From Provencibacterium sp. (GTDB lineage: Bacteria; Bacillota; Clostridia; Oscillospirales; Ruminococcaceae), in the NCBI GenBank assembly GCA_022793895.1, contig JAAWDS010000004.1:1-64000 (forward strand): a stretch of DNA of 64,000 bases, given 5' to 3'. A program made the translations under genes and the position numbers. The stretch's first letter is position 1. Every line of letters begins with the position of its first letter. The notes beneath the pieces were generated by a model. That model was not told where the DNA came from. It saw only the letters and a program-made list of their open reading frames with translations, and did no database searches. Positions 35,238-42,830 of the stretch are shown here, piece by piece.

Positions 35238-35783
35238 ATGCAGGTTGAAGTAGGGAGTATTTTAGAGGCGAAGGTTACAGGCATCACCAAGTTCGGCGCT
35301 TTCGTAAAGTTTGAAAACGACCAGACGGCTATGGTCCATATTTCGGAGATAGCCCCCACCTATGTCAATGATATTGCGGACTATCTGACGGTGGGACAGG
35401 TCGTAAAGGTGAAGATTTTAGGCATCAATGAGGAAGGGAAGATCAGCGCTTCCATTAAACGCACCCTTCCGGCTCCCGAACGTCCCAGCCGTCCCCCGCG
35501 TGCAGGGGGGCCGCGCGAGGGCGCCGGTTCTCGTCCGGGCACAGGCGGGGCTCCGCGCGGCGGGCGGCCTGCTTCCGGCGGGAGAAACGGCCCTCCCCAG
35601 GGGCGGGGCGCGGGCGGACGCGCGCCTGCGCGCTCCAGCATGGCTTCACAGTTTCCCCCCCAGCCCGCCTCGTTTGAGGATATGCTTTCTAAGTTTATGC
35701 AGACGAGCGACGACAAGATGTCCGACATGCGCAAGACGATGAACGTCAAGCACCAGAGCCGCCGCGGAGGCGGGAGAAAGTAA
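35238..35783 (+). CDS. yabR: S1 RNA-binding domain protein YabR
   Basis: 181 residues. Residues 1-72 form an S1 domain (V-G-S-I-L-E-A-K-V-T-G-I-T-K-F-G-A-F-V ... M-V-H-I-S-E-I). The next 70 are a Gly/Arg/Pro-rich low-complexity region with R-G-G-R and G-P-P-Q-G-R-G-type stretches, probably disordered and RNA-binding. A conserved C-terminal patch (F-E-D-M-L-S-K-F-M) ends the protein. It closes the mazG-to-yabR string. GAGGAACTGC lies upstream of the ATG. Confidence 0.92.
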   Translation: MQVEVGSILEAKVTGITKFGAFVKFENDQTAMVHISEIAPTYVNDIADYLTVGQVVKVKILGINEEGKISASIKRTLPAPERPSRPPRAGGPREGAGSRPGTGGAPRGGRPASGGRNGPPQGRGAGGRAPARSSMASQFPPQPASFEDMLSKFMQTSDDKMSDMRKTMNVKHQSRRGGGRK

Positions 35784-35837
35784 AAGAGGCTTTTAGGAAG
35801 GCCGGTTTATAAAACGGGCTTCTTTAACTTACAGAAA

Positions 35838-35882
35838 CCGGAACCCCGGCCCTTACTGCTGCGTTAAGGGACAGGGTTCCGG
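35838..35882 (+). terminator. Hairpin after yabR
   Basis: A 9-bp perfect stem CCGGAACCC/GGGTTCCGG (35838-35846 with 35874-35882) with further CCCTTA/TTAAGGG pairing inside. No T-run follows. It sits 55 bases after yabR and just before a repeat element, so it is a possible terminator only. Confidence 0.45.
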
Positions 35883-35906
35883 TCATTCAGGACCTTTGGA
35901 AAGGCT

Positions 35907-36058
35907 GGGCGCGCTGCAAAATTTCATTTTGCAGCGCGCCCTTCTGAAAAACGGCTTTCAGGGAGGAGATTACGCCTTGAATTTCGCGCTATAAGGCGTG
36001 AAACCGCTGTTTTTCCGGTTTCTGCAAGCCGGGGATGATTTTTTACAGCGCGCTCTGT
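35907..36058 (+). repeat. Dispersed intergenic repeat element before the amidohydrolase
   Basis: A perfect 16-bp palindrome (35907-35922 with 35926-35941) is followed by the branched module. The outer stem AAAAACGGC pairs with GCTGTTTTT through one G-U pair, and it encloses a TTCAGG/CCTTGAA hairpin and a TTTCGCGCT...AGGCGTGAAA hairpin. Relative to the 16.2-kb copy, two pairs of that hairpin become G-U wobbles rather than mismatches. It ends near TTACAGCGCGCTC. The element fills the gap between yabR and the amidohydrolase. Confidence 0.78.
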
Positions 36059-36105
36059 TTTGCGGGTGTGCTCAATGCTTGGAATCGAAAGGAAGAAGGA
36101 AATAC

Positions 36106-37269
36106 ATGCTTTTTACCCATCTGCATCTCTACCCGGTGGCGGGCGAGCCGGTGGAGGATGGTTATTTAGTCGCCGAAGGAAGCCGGATAGCGGCGCTTGG
36201 CCCCATGCAGGAGGCCCCGCAGGAGAAGGGGATCGATTGCAGCGGCTTGACGGCCTATCCGGGGTTTATCGACGCGCACTGCCACCTGGGGCTCTGGGAG
36301 GATTCTCTGGGCTTTGAGGGGGACGACGGGAACGAGGAGACCGATCCTTGCACGCCGCAGATGCGCGGACTGGACGGCGTCAACGTATTGGACCGGGGAT
36401 TTTCGGAGGCGCTGGAGGCGGGGATAACGGCGGTGATGACCGGGCCGGGGAGCGCCAACCCCATCGCCGGCCAGTTCTGCGCGCTGAAAACCTATGGACA
36501 GTGCATTGACGATATGGCGATCCGCGCGCCTGCGGCGATGAAGTTCGCCTTTGGGGAAAATCCTAAGACGGTTTACAACGAAAAATCGCAAACGCCGATT
36601 ACCCGCATGGCGACGGCTGCCCTTATCCGCGAGCAGCTCTATAAGGCGAAGCGCTACCTTCGGGATCTGGAACGGGCCGCAGAGGATGAGGACAGCGACG
36701 AACCGGAATACGATGCGAAATGCGAGGCGCTACTCCCGCTGCTGCGCGGCGAGATCCCGGCGCAGATGCACGCCCACCGGGCGGACGATATCTTCACCGC
36801 GCTGCGCATTGCGGAAGAGTTTGGGTTCCAGGCGGTGATCGTGCACGGCACGGGCGGGCACGAGGTGGCCGGGCGGCTGGCGGAGAAGGGGGCGCGCATC
36901 ATCACCGGGCCGGTACTGGGGACCCGCTGCAAGCCGGAGCTGCGCGCAATGGATCTGGCAGGCACGGGGAAGCTGCACCGGGCCGGTATACCGGTTGCGG
37001 TCTGCACCGATCATCCGGAGGTACCCATTCAGATGCTGGCGCTGAGCGCCGGGCTGCTCTGCGAAAACGGGTTGGACCGGCGGACGGCCATTGAGGCGAT
37101 TACCCTTTCCGCCGCGCGGCTGTGCGGGATAGACAGCCGGGTAGGTTCGCTGGAGCCGGGCAAGGACGCCGACATCCTCTTTTTCGATCGCGATCCGCTG
37201 GCTCTAGGCGCAAAACCGCTGGCCGTGATGGTGGAGGGGCGGTTTGTCTGTGGGAAGCTGGAGGGGTAA
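36106..37269 (+). CDS. Amidohydrolase family protein
   Basis: Metal-dependent hydrolase of about 387 residues, similar to imidazolonepropionase-like amidohydrolases; the substrate is unknown. Metal motif D-A-H-C-H-L-G at about 60-66, then Q-M-H-A-H-R, V-H-G-T-G-G-H and the C-terminal T-D-H-P-E-V with the catalytic Asp. The closing G-S-L-E-P-G-K-D-A-D-I motif is standard. The ATG at 36106 is supported by GGAAGAAGGAA. An in-frame extension upstream runs into the repeat element and is rejected. It appears to be a single-gene unit. Confidence 0.88.
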   Translation: MLFTHLHLYPVAGEPVEDGYLVAEGSRIAALGPMQEAPQEKGIDCSGLTAYPGFIDAHCHLGLWEDSLGFEGDDGNEETDPCTPQMRGLDGVNVLDRGFSEALEAGITAVMTGPGSANPIAGQFCALKTYGQCIDDMAIRAPAAMKFAFGENPKTVYNEKSQTPITRMATAALIREQLYKAKRYLRDLERAAEDEDSDEPEYDAKCEALLPLLRGEIPAQMHAHRADDIFTALRIAEEFGFQAVIVHGTGGHEVAGRLAEKGARIITGPVLGTRCKPELRAMDLAGTGKLHRAGIPVAVCTDHPEVPIQMLALSAGLLCENGLDRRTAIEAITLSAARLCGIDSRVGSLEPGKDADILFFDRDPLALGAKPLAVMVEGRFVCGKLEG

Positions 37270-37304
37270 CGGACAACGTTCAAAAGAAATGTAGGAAATG
37301 TTCA

Positions 37305-37333
37305 TTGTTTTTCTATATAGCCCGTGGTATAAT
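37305..37333 (+). promoter_or_regulatory. Promoter of hpf
   Basis: TTGTTT (37305-37310), 17-base spacer, perfect TATAAT (37328-37333) with TG one base upstream (extended -10). It lies about 70 bases before the hpf ATG. Confidence 0.75.
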
Positions 37334-37402
37334 AAAGACAACAAATCTGGGAACATTCTACAAAGTTTGGGTTTGTTAATGATTGGTAAAGGGGCTGTCA
37401 GC

Positions 37403-37939
37403 ATGAACATCACCATCACATCCAGAAAAACGAGCGTGAAAGATCCGTTTCGTGAGCGCGTGGAAAAGAAACTCAGTAAGCTGGATCGTTTTTTCGATGA
37501 CACAGCCGAAGCCATGGTCACTGTGACGAACGAAGGGGAGCGCGAAACGGTGGAAGTGACCGTCCGCGCAGGCGGCATGTTCTACCGCTCGGAAAAAACA
37601 ACGGGCGATCGCGTCGATTCCCTGGAGGCGGTCGTCGATTCCCTATTCAAACAGATCGTTAAGAACAAAACCAAACTCGAACAGCGCCTGCGTGAAAGCG
37701 CGTTCGATCCGCAATATGACGATTCGGCCGCACCGGCGGAGGACTATGACGTTGTGCGCACCAAGCGCTTCCCGGTGAAGCCGATGACGGTGGAGGAAGC
37801 GATCCTTCAGATGAATATGCTCGGCCATAGCTTCTTCATGTTCCGGGATGCGCAGATCGGCGAAATCTGCGTGGTCTATAAGCGCAAAGGCGACAGCTAC
37901 GGCCTGATTGAGCCGACCGATGAGGACGACGAGGATTAA
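37403..37939 (+). CDS. hpf: Long-form ribosome hibernation promoting factor
   Basis: Dimerises 70S ribosomes into inactive 100S particles in stationary phase or stress. 178 residues, the long form. The N-terminal S30AE domain spans about 1-100 (M-N-I-T-I-T-S-R-K-T, V-E-K-K-L-S-K-L-D-R-F-F). After a linker, the C-terminal dimerisation domain (about 120-172) has V-V-R-T-K-R-F-P-V-K-P-M-T-V-E-E-A and F-M-F-R-D. It is a single-gene unit with its own promoter and terminator. The leader (about 70 bases) is too short for the raiA RNA motif found in some Clostridia. Confidence 0.96.
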   Translation: MNITITSRKTSVKDPFRERVEKKLSKLDRFFDDTAEAMVTVTNEGERETVEVTVRAGGMFYRSEKTTGDRVDSLEAVVDSLFKQIVKNKTKLEQRLRESAFDPQYDDSAAPAEDYDVVRTKRFPVKPMTVEEAILQMNMLGHSFFMFRDAQIGEICVVYKRKGDSYGLIEPTDEDDED

Positions 37940-37970
37940 CCGAAAGCCGGATAGGCTCCCTGCTGAAATC

Positions 37971-38009
37971 AAAAGGCGTTTGGCCCCGAATGGGGTCAAA
38001 CGCCTTTTT
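37971..38009. terminator. Bidirectional terminator after hpf
   Basis: A 17-bp stem with one G-T pair (37971-37987 with 37992-38008), A-rich on the left and followed by T residues, 30 bases after the hpf stop. Confidence 0.93.
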
Positions 38010-38094
38010 GCTTTCCGCGGGCCGTTCGGGAAGAGAGATTGATTTCAAAAAAATTACCGTTTAGGGATAATGAATTTCTAATTATCATAAAATA

Positions 38095-38127
38095 ATTATT
38101 GACAAACAATAATAATGGTGTTATCTT
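38095..38127 (+). promoter_or_regulatory. Promoter with overlapping operator, DUF2975-XRE operon
   Basis: A perfect -35 TTGACA (38099-38104) and TATCTT (38122-38127) are 17 bases apart. An inverted repeat ATTATTG, five bases, CAATAAT (38095-38113) overlaps the -35. It is a plausible binding site for the small XRE-type regulator encoded downstream, giving autoregulation. The surrounding 80 bases are strikingly AT-rich. Confidence 0.62.
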
Positions 38128-38166
38128 AGAAAAGAGGCCGGAGGCTTCTGCTTTTAGAAAGGATGG

Positions 38167-38640
38167 ATGGATATGCAATCCAACTCGGTCAAGGTGCTTA
38201 GCCGGATGATGGAGGGGCTGTGTACCGCCTGCATGGCGCTGGGGGCGGCGGTTATCGTTTCGCTGCCCTGGACGTTAAGATGGTATCTGCGCTATTACTA
38301 CGGCCATTCTGCGCCGGGGCGGCAATATGCCTTTATGCTGGGGCTGCTCTATCTGTCGGGGATCTGCGCATTTATCATCCTTGGCTATGGGCGGCGGATT
38401 CTGCGCGATATTGTGAACGGCAACCCGTTCACCTTCTCCACCGCCCGCCGCATCCGGGCGATTGCGGGGTGGTGCGCGCCGATTGGGCTGGGCTATCTTT
38501 TGGGAACGTTGGCGCTGCCGTCGGTATTCGTGGTTTTGGTGGGGCTCGCTTTCTCGTTTGCCGCCGTTTTGGTTCTGATCCTGTCGGAGCTGTTCCGGCA
38601 GGCGGCGGGGTATAAGCAGGAGAACGATCTGACGATCTAG
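38167..38640 (+). CDS. DUF2975 family membrane protein
   Basis: 157-residue protein with four hydrophobic segments, matching DUF2975 in length and in the I-L-x-D-I-V-N-G-N-P-F-T motif after the second helix. Function unknown. Members are almost always beside a short YozG-like XRE regulator, as here. AAAGGA lies upstream of two in-frame ATGs, 38167 and 38173; the second has better spacing, so the first two residues are uncertain. Confidence 0.85.
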   Translation: MDMQSNSVKVLSRMMEGLCTACMALGAAVIVSLPWTLRWYLRYYYGHSAPGRQYAFMLGLLYLSGICAFIILGYGRRILRDIVNGNPFTFSTARRIRAIAGWCAPIGLGYLLGTLALPSVFVVLVGLAFSFAAVLVLILSELFRQAAGYKQENDLTI

Positions 38641-38690
38641 GGAAGCGCCGCGCGGCGAAAATAATCCGGAAGAAAGGTTGCGATCGAACG

Positions 38691-38930
38691 ATGCCGATCG
38701 TTGTAAACGTGGATGTAATGCTCGCCCGCCGGAAGATGAGCTCGCAGCAGTTGGCGGCCCGCATTGGGATCACGACGGCGAACCTATCCATTCTGAAAAC
38801 CAACAAGGCGCGGGCTATCCGCTTCTCTACCTTAGAGGAGCTTTGCCGGGCGCTCGATTGCCAGCCAGGCGATCTATTGGAATATGTCCCGGAGGATGGG
38901 ACTGCCGAAAAGGAGGAACAGCAAGAATGA
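38691..38930 (+). CDS. Short XRE (YozG-like) transcriptional regulator
   Basis: 79-residue helix-turn-helix protein: M-P-I-V-V-N-V-D-V-M-L-A-R-R-K-M-S-S, then L-A-A-R-I-G-I-T-T-A-N-L-S-I-L-K and C-R-A-L-D-C-Q-P-G-D-L-L. It is the usual partner of DUF2975 proteins and probably controls this operon through the operator at 38095-38113. AGAAAGG lies upstream. Its stop overlaps the next start as ATGA. Confidence 0.92.
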   Translation: MPIVVNVDVMLARRKMSSQQLAARIGITTANLSILKTNKARAIRFSTLEELCRALDCQPGDLLEYVPEDGTAEKEEQQE

Positions 38931-40498
38931 ACGATTATCAGAAGGAGCCGGTTGCCCCTTCCCCTGCCTGCCCTAAGGAACCGGCCGTCCCCGCATCCGA
39001 TAACCCCTATGTGAGAAAAGAAACCGAGGCGGACCGCCGTTACCGGGAGCTGAAAAAAGCGTGTGCCAGTCTCTTGGGAGCCAAGCTGGCGTTGGGAGGG
39101 CTGGCGCTGGGGATTTTAACGGTGGAGCTGGCGCTGCTGTATCCGGCAGGGCTCTCGATGCCGGTGCTGATCCTCGGCTTTGAAGCGCTGCTTTTCGGCC
39201 TGTTTCGGGAGCGCATAGGCCGGGATTTTTGGATATTGGGCACGCTGCTTCTGCTGACGGCGGCCGGCTACCCGCTTCACTTCAACCCATCCACCCGCCC
39301 GATCTGTTCGTTGGGGCTGCTGCTGGGCGGCGCGCTGCAATTGGCGGCGCTGGAGGGGGCGGAATCCCCCCTGTCGGTGGTAACGCTGCTGGCGATCCCC
39401 CGCCGCCTGGCCGCCGAGCCGCTGATGAACCTGGCGCTCCCTTTCCCGGCGCTGGGCACGCTGCGCTCGACGAAATCCCGGATGGTGCGTTCGACGGCGG
39501 CGGTGCTGCTTGGGCTGGCTCTGGCGCTGCCGGTGTGCGGCATGCTGCTGCTTCTCTTTGCCTCTGCGGACGCCCTGTTCGGCGTAGCGCTTGACGTCTT
39601 TCTTCATTCGCTGTGCATCACCCCTTTTGCGGTGTTTTGCGATTTCGTGTTCGGCGGCGTGTTCGGCCTTTTGCTGGCCGCCCGGCTGCTGAAGGCGCGC
39701 TTTGCCCCCAAAGAGGGGCCGGCCGCCATTCCGGCCTTTCGCATTCCGGCGCTGGTGAGCGGCGCCTTCCTTGCGGCGGTGGTTGCGGTAACGCTCGTCT
39801 TTGTCGGCTTCCAGTTTGCCTATCTCTTTGGCGGCGAACGCACCCGCGCGGCCTGGGGGCTGACCTATTCGGAATATGCCCGGCGCGGCTTTTTCGAGCT
39901 TTGCGCCGCGTCGGCCATTGTTTTTGGCGTTGCGCTCCTGGCGCTGCTGCTGACCCGTTCCGGGGAGAAGGGGTTCCCGTGCGGCGTCCGCATTTTGACG
40001 ATTCTCCTCTGTGCGGGGGATTTTGTGATTCTGGCTTCGGCGCTGCGCCGCATGTCCCTCTATATCTCGGTATATGGCATGAGCGTGAAGCGGCTGTTGA
40101 CCCTTTGGGGGATGGCGGTGATTGCCGCGGGGCTTCTCCTGCTTCTGCTGCGCTGCCTCCGGGAACGGTTTCAGGTGGTGCGCGCGCTGCTTATCACCGG
40201 GCTGGCCGCCGTTTGCCTGCTGAGCTTTCTCAACACCGAGCGGATCGTTGCCGGTTGGAATGTCCGGCGGATGACCGAGGGGAGCGTTCCTTTCAGCGCA
40301 GAGAGCTTCCGGGGACTCAGCTATACCGCAGCGCCCCAGGTGGAGGCGCTCCTTGAAGCGCGGCCGGAGAGCCGGGAAGAGCTGGATGAAGTGCTCGGCC
40401 AGATGACGGGGCGCTATGCGTCGTGCCACCCGATCTATAGCTTCTCCTTCGATCAGTGGGAGGCTGGGGAGGTTTTTGAAAGGCGCGGCCTCTTATAA
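38927..40498 (+). CDS. DUF4173/DUF4153-like polytopic membrane protein
   Basis: About 523 residues with roughly 12 hydrophobic helices after an 55-residue polar N-terminus. The order and the motif F-x-x-S-E-Y-A-R-x-G-F-F-E-L (here T-Y-S-E-Y-A-R-R-G-F-F-E-L) fit the DUF4173/DUF4153 group, whose function is unknown. The C-terminal 90 residues appear extracytoplasmic. The start overlaps the XRE stop and AGGAGG lies just upstream, so the three genes are one operon. Confidence 0.82.
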   Translation: MNDYQKEPVAPSPACPKEPAVPASDNPYVRKETEADRRYRELKKACASLLGAKLALGGLALGILTVELALLYPAGLSMPVLILGFEALLFGLFRERIGRDFWILGTLLLLTAAGYPLHFNPSTRPICSLGLLLGGALQLAALEGAESPLSVVTLLAIPRRLAAEPLMNLALPFPALGTLRSTKSRMVRSTAAVLLGLALALPVCGMLLLLFASADALFGVALDVFLHSLCITPFAVFCDFVFGGVFGLLLAARLLKARFAPKEGPAAIPAFRIPALVSGAFLAAVVAVTLVFVGFQFAYLFGGERTRAAWGLTYSEYARRGFFELCAASAIVFGVALLALLLTRSGEKGFPCGVRILTILLCAGDFVILASALRRMSLYISVYGMSVKRLLTLWGMAVIAAGLLLLLLRCLRERFQVVRALLITGLAAVCLLSFLNTERIVAGWNVRRMTEGSVPFSAESFRGLSYTAAPQVEALLEARPESREELDEVLGQMTGRYASCHPIYSFSFDQWEAGEVFERRGLL

Positions 40499-40549
40499 CC
40501 GGCGGTTCTTTTCCGAAAAGACGCGCGGGGGATTTTTTTCCCGGCTTAC

Positions 40550-40612
40550 CCAAAAGGGCGTGTTGCAAAATAGAAAAGAAATCTCCGGTCGAGCCAATCC
40601 TCCGGCTTGCAG
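40550..40612 (-). repeat. Partial copy of the dispersed repeat (distal segment)
   Basis: On the minus strand this is the distal part of the family element: TTTCTGCAAGCCGGAGGAT, a conserved GGCTCGACCGGAG segment, then TTTCTTTTCTATTTTGCAACACGCCC, essentially identical to 16334-16386. The branched module is missing and replaced by the terminator at 40613-40660. Confidence 0.7.
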
Positions 40613-40660
40613 AAAAAGGGCGCGCCCGCAAAACTGCCGTTTTGCGGGCGCGCCCTTTTT
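40613..40660. terminator. Bidirectional terminator between convergent genes
   Basis: A 22-bp perfect stem (40613-40634 with 40639-40660), TGCC loop, flanked by five A on the left and five T on the right. It separates the DUF4173 gene (plus) and the GH13 gene (minus). Confidence 0.95.
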
Positions 40661-40664
40661 CGGC

Positions 40665-42539
40665 TTATCGCCCGGTATCCTTTTCCGTTTGAAGGATGAC
40701 GGCGGCGGAGAGCGGGTAGAGCTCCCTATGCTCCAGCCGCCCGGTAATCACGGTGACCTCTCCCTCCGGCAGAACCGTTTGCAGGCTGCACGGGACATCC
40801 CCGCGGTTGACGGCGACGCTCAACGCCCGGCCGTTTCCCTTCCGGGTATAGAGGAAAAGATCGCCGGTGGAAACGATGGGGGTGAAGGAGGCGTCCGCCA
40901 GGAAGGGGTTCTCCCGGTAGATCCGTCCCAGCAGCCGGAAACAGGCGGTTAGCTCCGCGTCCTCATGGCCCCAGGGGTAGGGGGTTCGGTTAAAAGGATC
41001 GCGCCAGCCGGATACCCCGGCCTCATCCCCATAGTACAGGCAGGGAAGCCCAGGAAGGAAATAAAGGAGGGTATAGGCCAATAAAAGCAGGCGCCGTCCC
41101 CGATCGTATTGTTCAGGGCGCAGGAAATGGCGATCGAACTGCCACCAGCGGTCCCCGCCGGTATATTCCTCGCTGGCCAGGACGGTAATAGCGCGCGGGG
41201 TATCGTGGGTAGAAAGCGAGTTAAACAGCAGCCGGGTAGAGGGCGCGGGATAGTTTTCCAGAATAGAGAGCACCCCCTCGCAGAAGGCGGCGCTGTCCCC
41301 GTGGCGGATATAGCGCAGCACAGCGTTCATGAACGGATAGTTCATCACCGCGTCCAGCTGCGCGCCGAGCAGATAGCGGCGGCGTTGGGAATAGGCGATT
41401 TTGTTGGAGGCGTCCTCCCACACCTCGCCGATCAGGATTCCATCCGGGTTCTCAGCCTTCACCGCCTCGCGTAGCCGGTCGAGGATGACGTCCGGCAGCT
41501 CGTCGGCGACATCAAGCCGGAACCCGATAGCCCCCAGCCGCATCCAGTAGCGGACGACGCCGTTTTCCCCGCAGATAAACTCCAGGAAGTCGGGCGTTTC
41601 CTCCTGCAATTCCGGCAGCGTCTCAAACCCCCACCAGGAGTGGTAGCGGTGCGGATACTCTTCAAATTTGTACCATTGGCGGTAGCGGCTTTCCGGGTCG
41701 TTATAGGCCCCGCCGTCGCCGTAGCGGCGGTTTTTGTTGAAATAAACGCTGTCCGTCCCGGTGTGGCTGAAAACCCCGTCGAGCACGATGCCAATCCCCT
41801 GCGCGCGCGCGTTGGCGCACAGCCGCCGGAAGTCCTCGTTGGTGCCCAACAGCGGGTCGACGCGGAAATAATCGGCAACGTTGTAGCGGTGGTTGGAGTG
41901 CGCTTCAAAGATGGGGTTGAGATAGAGAAGCGAAACGCCCAGGCTCTTGAGATAGCCGAGCTTTTGGCGGATTCCTTCCAAATCCCCGCCGAAATAGTCG
42001 GAGTTGGTAATGATCCCCTCCTGGTTCGGCCGGAATTCCGGCATCTCCGCCCAGGAGGCATGCAGCTCCCGGTCAGACGGCACGTTCTGCTTTTCCGTGC
42101 CGCTGGAGAAGAAACGGTCGGGGAAGATTTGATAAACAATCCCATGCTCCGGCGGCGAGGGGGTGGTAAAGGCGGGATCATAGGCGGTTAGCTGCCAGAG
42201 CTCCCCCTCTTCGGTGAAATCGCCGTGGTGCGTATCCAAACGCCGGATGGCGCGCACGCCCTCGGAGGTAGAGACCTCGAAGCAGTAAAAATAGAGTTCC
42301 GGCCGGCTGTCCAGCCGGACAGAGCAGCCGAACCGGTTGCCGTCCCGCCCGCTTTCCAGAAGGGCGAGCGGGTAACGGATGGGGGAATCGAACGCATCCG
42401 CGCGGTAGAGAAGCAGCGCGCAGCTTTGCGGAAGGGTGAAGGTACCCAAAAAAATCGAAAAACGGACCTCGCTGCCCGCGCAAACAGCGCCGAAGGGCTG
42501 CTTGCAGAGGGCAGAAAAGCTGTCGTAAGGATAACGCAT
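40665..42539 (-). CDS. GH13 alpha-glucan hydrolase (neopullulanase/cyclomaltodextrinase-like)
   Basis: Cytoplasmic alpha-glucosidase-type enzyme of 624 residues; no signal peptide is seen. Residues about 1-125 form an N-terminal beta domain (CBM34-like), followed by the catalytic barrel. GH13 regions are visible: D-G-V-F-S-H-T-G, the nucleophile in G-F-R-L-D-V-A-D-E, the acid/base in L-I-G-E-V-W, and S-T-H-D-T-P-R. Y-F-G-G-D-L-E-G-I and a C-terminal beta domain complete it. With the glycogen phosphorylase upstream it suggests breakdown of glycogen or imported maltodextrins. ATAGGAGCTTGCT precedes the ATG. A terminator lies only about 36 bases before the start. Confidence 0.93.
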   Translation of the reverse strand: MRYPYDSFSALCKQPFGAVCAGSEVRFSIFLGTFTLPQSCALLLYRADAFDSPIRYPLALLESGRDGNRFGCSVRLDSRPELYFYCFEVSTSEGVRAIRRLDTHHGDFTEEGELWQLTAYDPAFTTPSPPEHGIVYQIFPDRFFSSGTEKQNVPSDRELHASWAEMPEFRPNQEGIITNSDYFGGDLEGIRQKLGYLKSLGVSLLYLNPIFEAHSNHRYNVADYFRVDPLLGTNEDFRRLCANARAQGIGIVLDGVFSHTGTDSVYFNKNRRYGDGGAYNDPESRYRQWYKFEEYPHRYHSWWGFETLPELQEETPDFLEFICGENGVVRYWMRLGAIGFRLDVADELPDVILDRLREAVKAENPDGILIGEVWEDASNKIAYSQRRRYLLGAQLDAVMNYPFMNAVLRYIRHGDSAAFCEGVLSILENYPAPSTRLLFNSLSTHDTPRAITVLASEEYTGGDRWWQFDRHFLRPEQYDRGRRLLLLAYTLLYFLPGLPCLYYGDEAGVSGWRDPFNRTPYPWGHEDAELTACFRLLGRIYRENPFLADASFTPIVSTGDLFLYTRKGNGRALSVAVNRGDVPCSLQTVLPEGEVTVITGRLEHRELYPLSAAVILQTEKDTGR

Positions 42540-42574
42540 AGCAAGCTCCTATCGCCGCTGCGCGACGGCTAGAA

Positions 42575-42615
42575 TAGAAAAACGCCCGCAAAATGATCCA
42601 CATCTTGCGGGCGTT
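42575..42615 (-). terminator. Terminator or attenuator between glgP and the GH13 gene
   Basis: On the minus strand AACGCCCGCAA pairs with TTGCGGGCGTT (42605-42615 with 42581-42591), followed by TTTTTCTATT. It ends about 36 bases before the GH13 start, leaving no room for a promoter in between. Confidence 0.78.
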
Positions 42616-42830
42616 CCCAGGGAAAGGAAACCTTTGGCTCAGAAGAGCTCAAAGGTTATCTGTCGTTCGCAGGCCAAGCCGCCGCTTTTCGGACTCTTAC
42701 AAGGCGGAAAGCGATTTTGCAAGACCTTGGGGAAAGCCCTGCCCGCGCAGAGATTGGCAGAGCGCAGAGGAGAAAGCGCAAGAGTGAGAAGGCACGGAGA
42801 AGCGCGGTATAACGGCCCGCATGAAACAGC
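42616..42830 (-). other. Leader-like gap between glgP and the GH13 gene
   Basis: No coding gene seen. On the minus strand it holds a weak promoter candidate (TTGCAA, 17 bases, TAAGAG near 42690-42715) and a hairpin with arms AACCTTTG and CAAAGGTT (about 42629-42658). An upstream GCGGGC segment (about 42740) could pair with the GCCCGC of the terminator's first arm. The layout suggests an attenuated leader. Confidence 0.4.

Noticed and set aside
37334-37402. raiA RNA motif upstream of hpf
   Set aside because: The leader is about 70 bases, far shorter than the motif (about 200).
39116-40429. 437-codon antisense frame rich in Gln/Arg/His
   Set aside because: Composition is typical of the reverse complement of hydrophobic Leu/Ala codons; the sense strand encodes a clear polytopic membrane protein.
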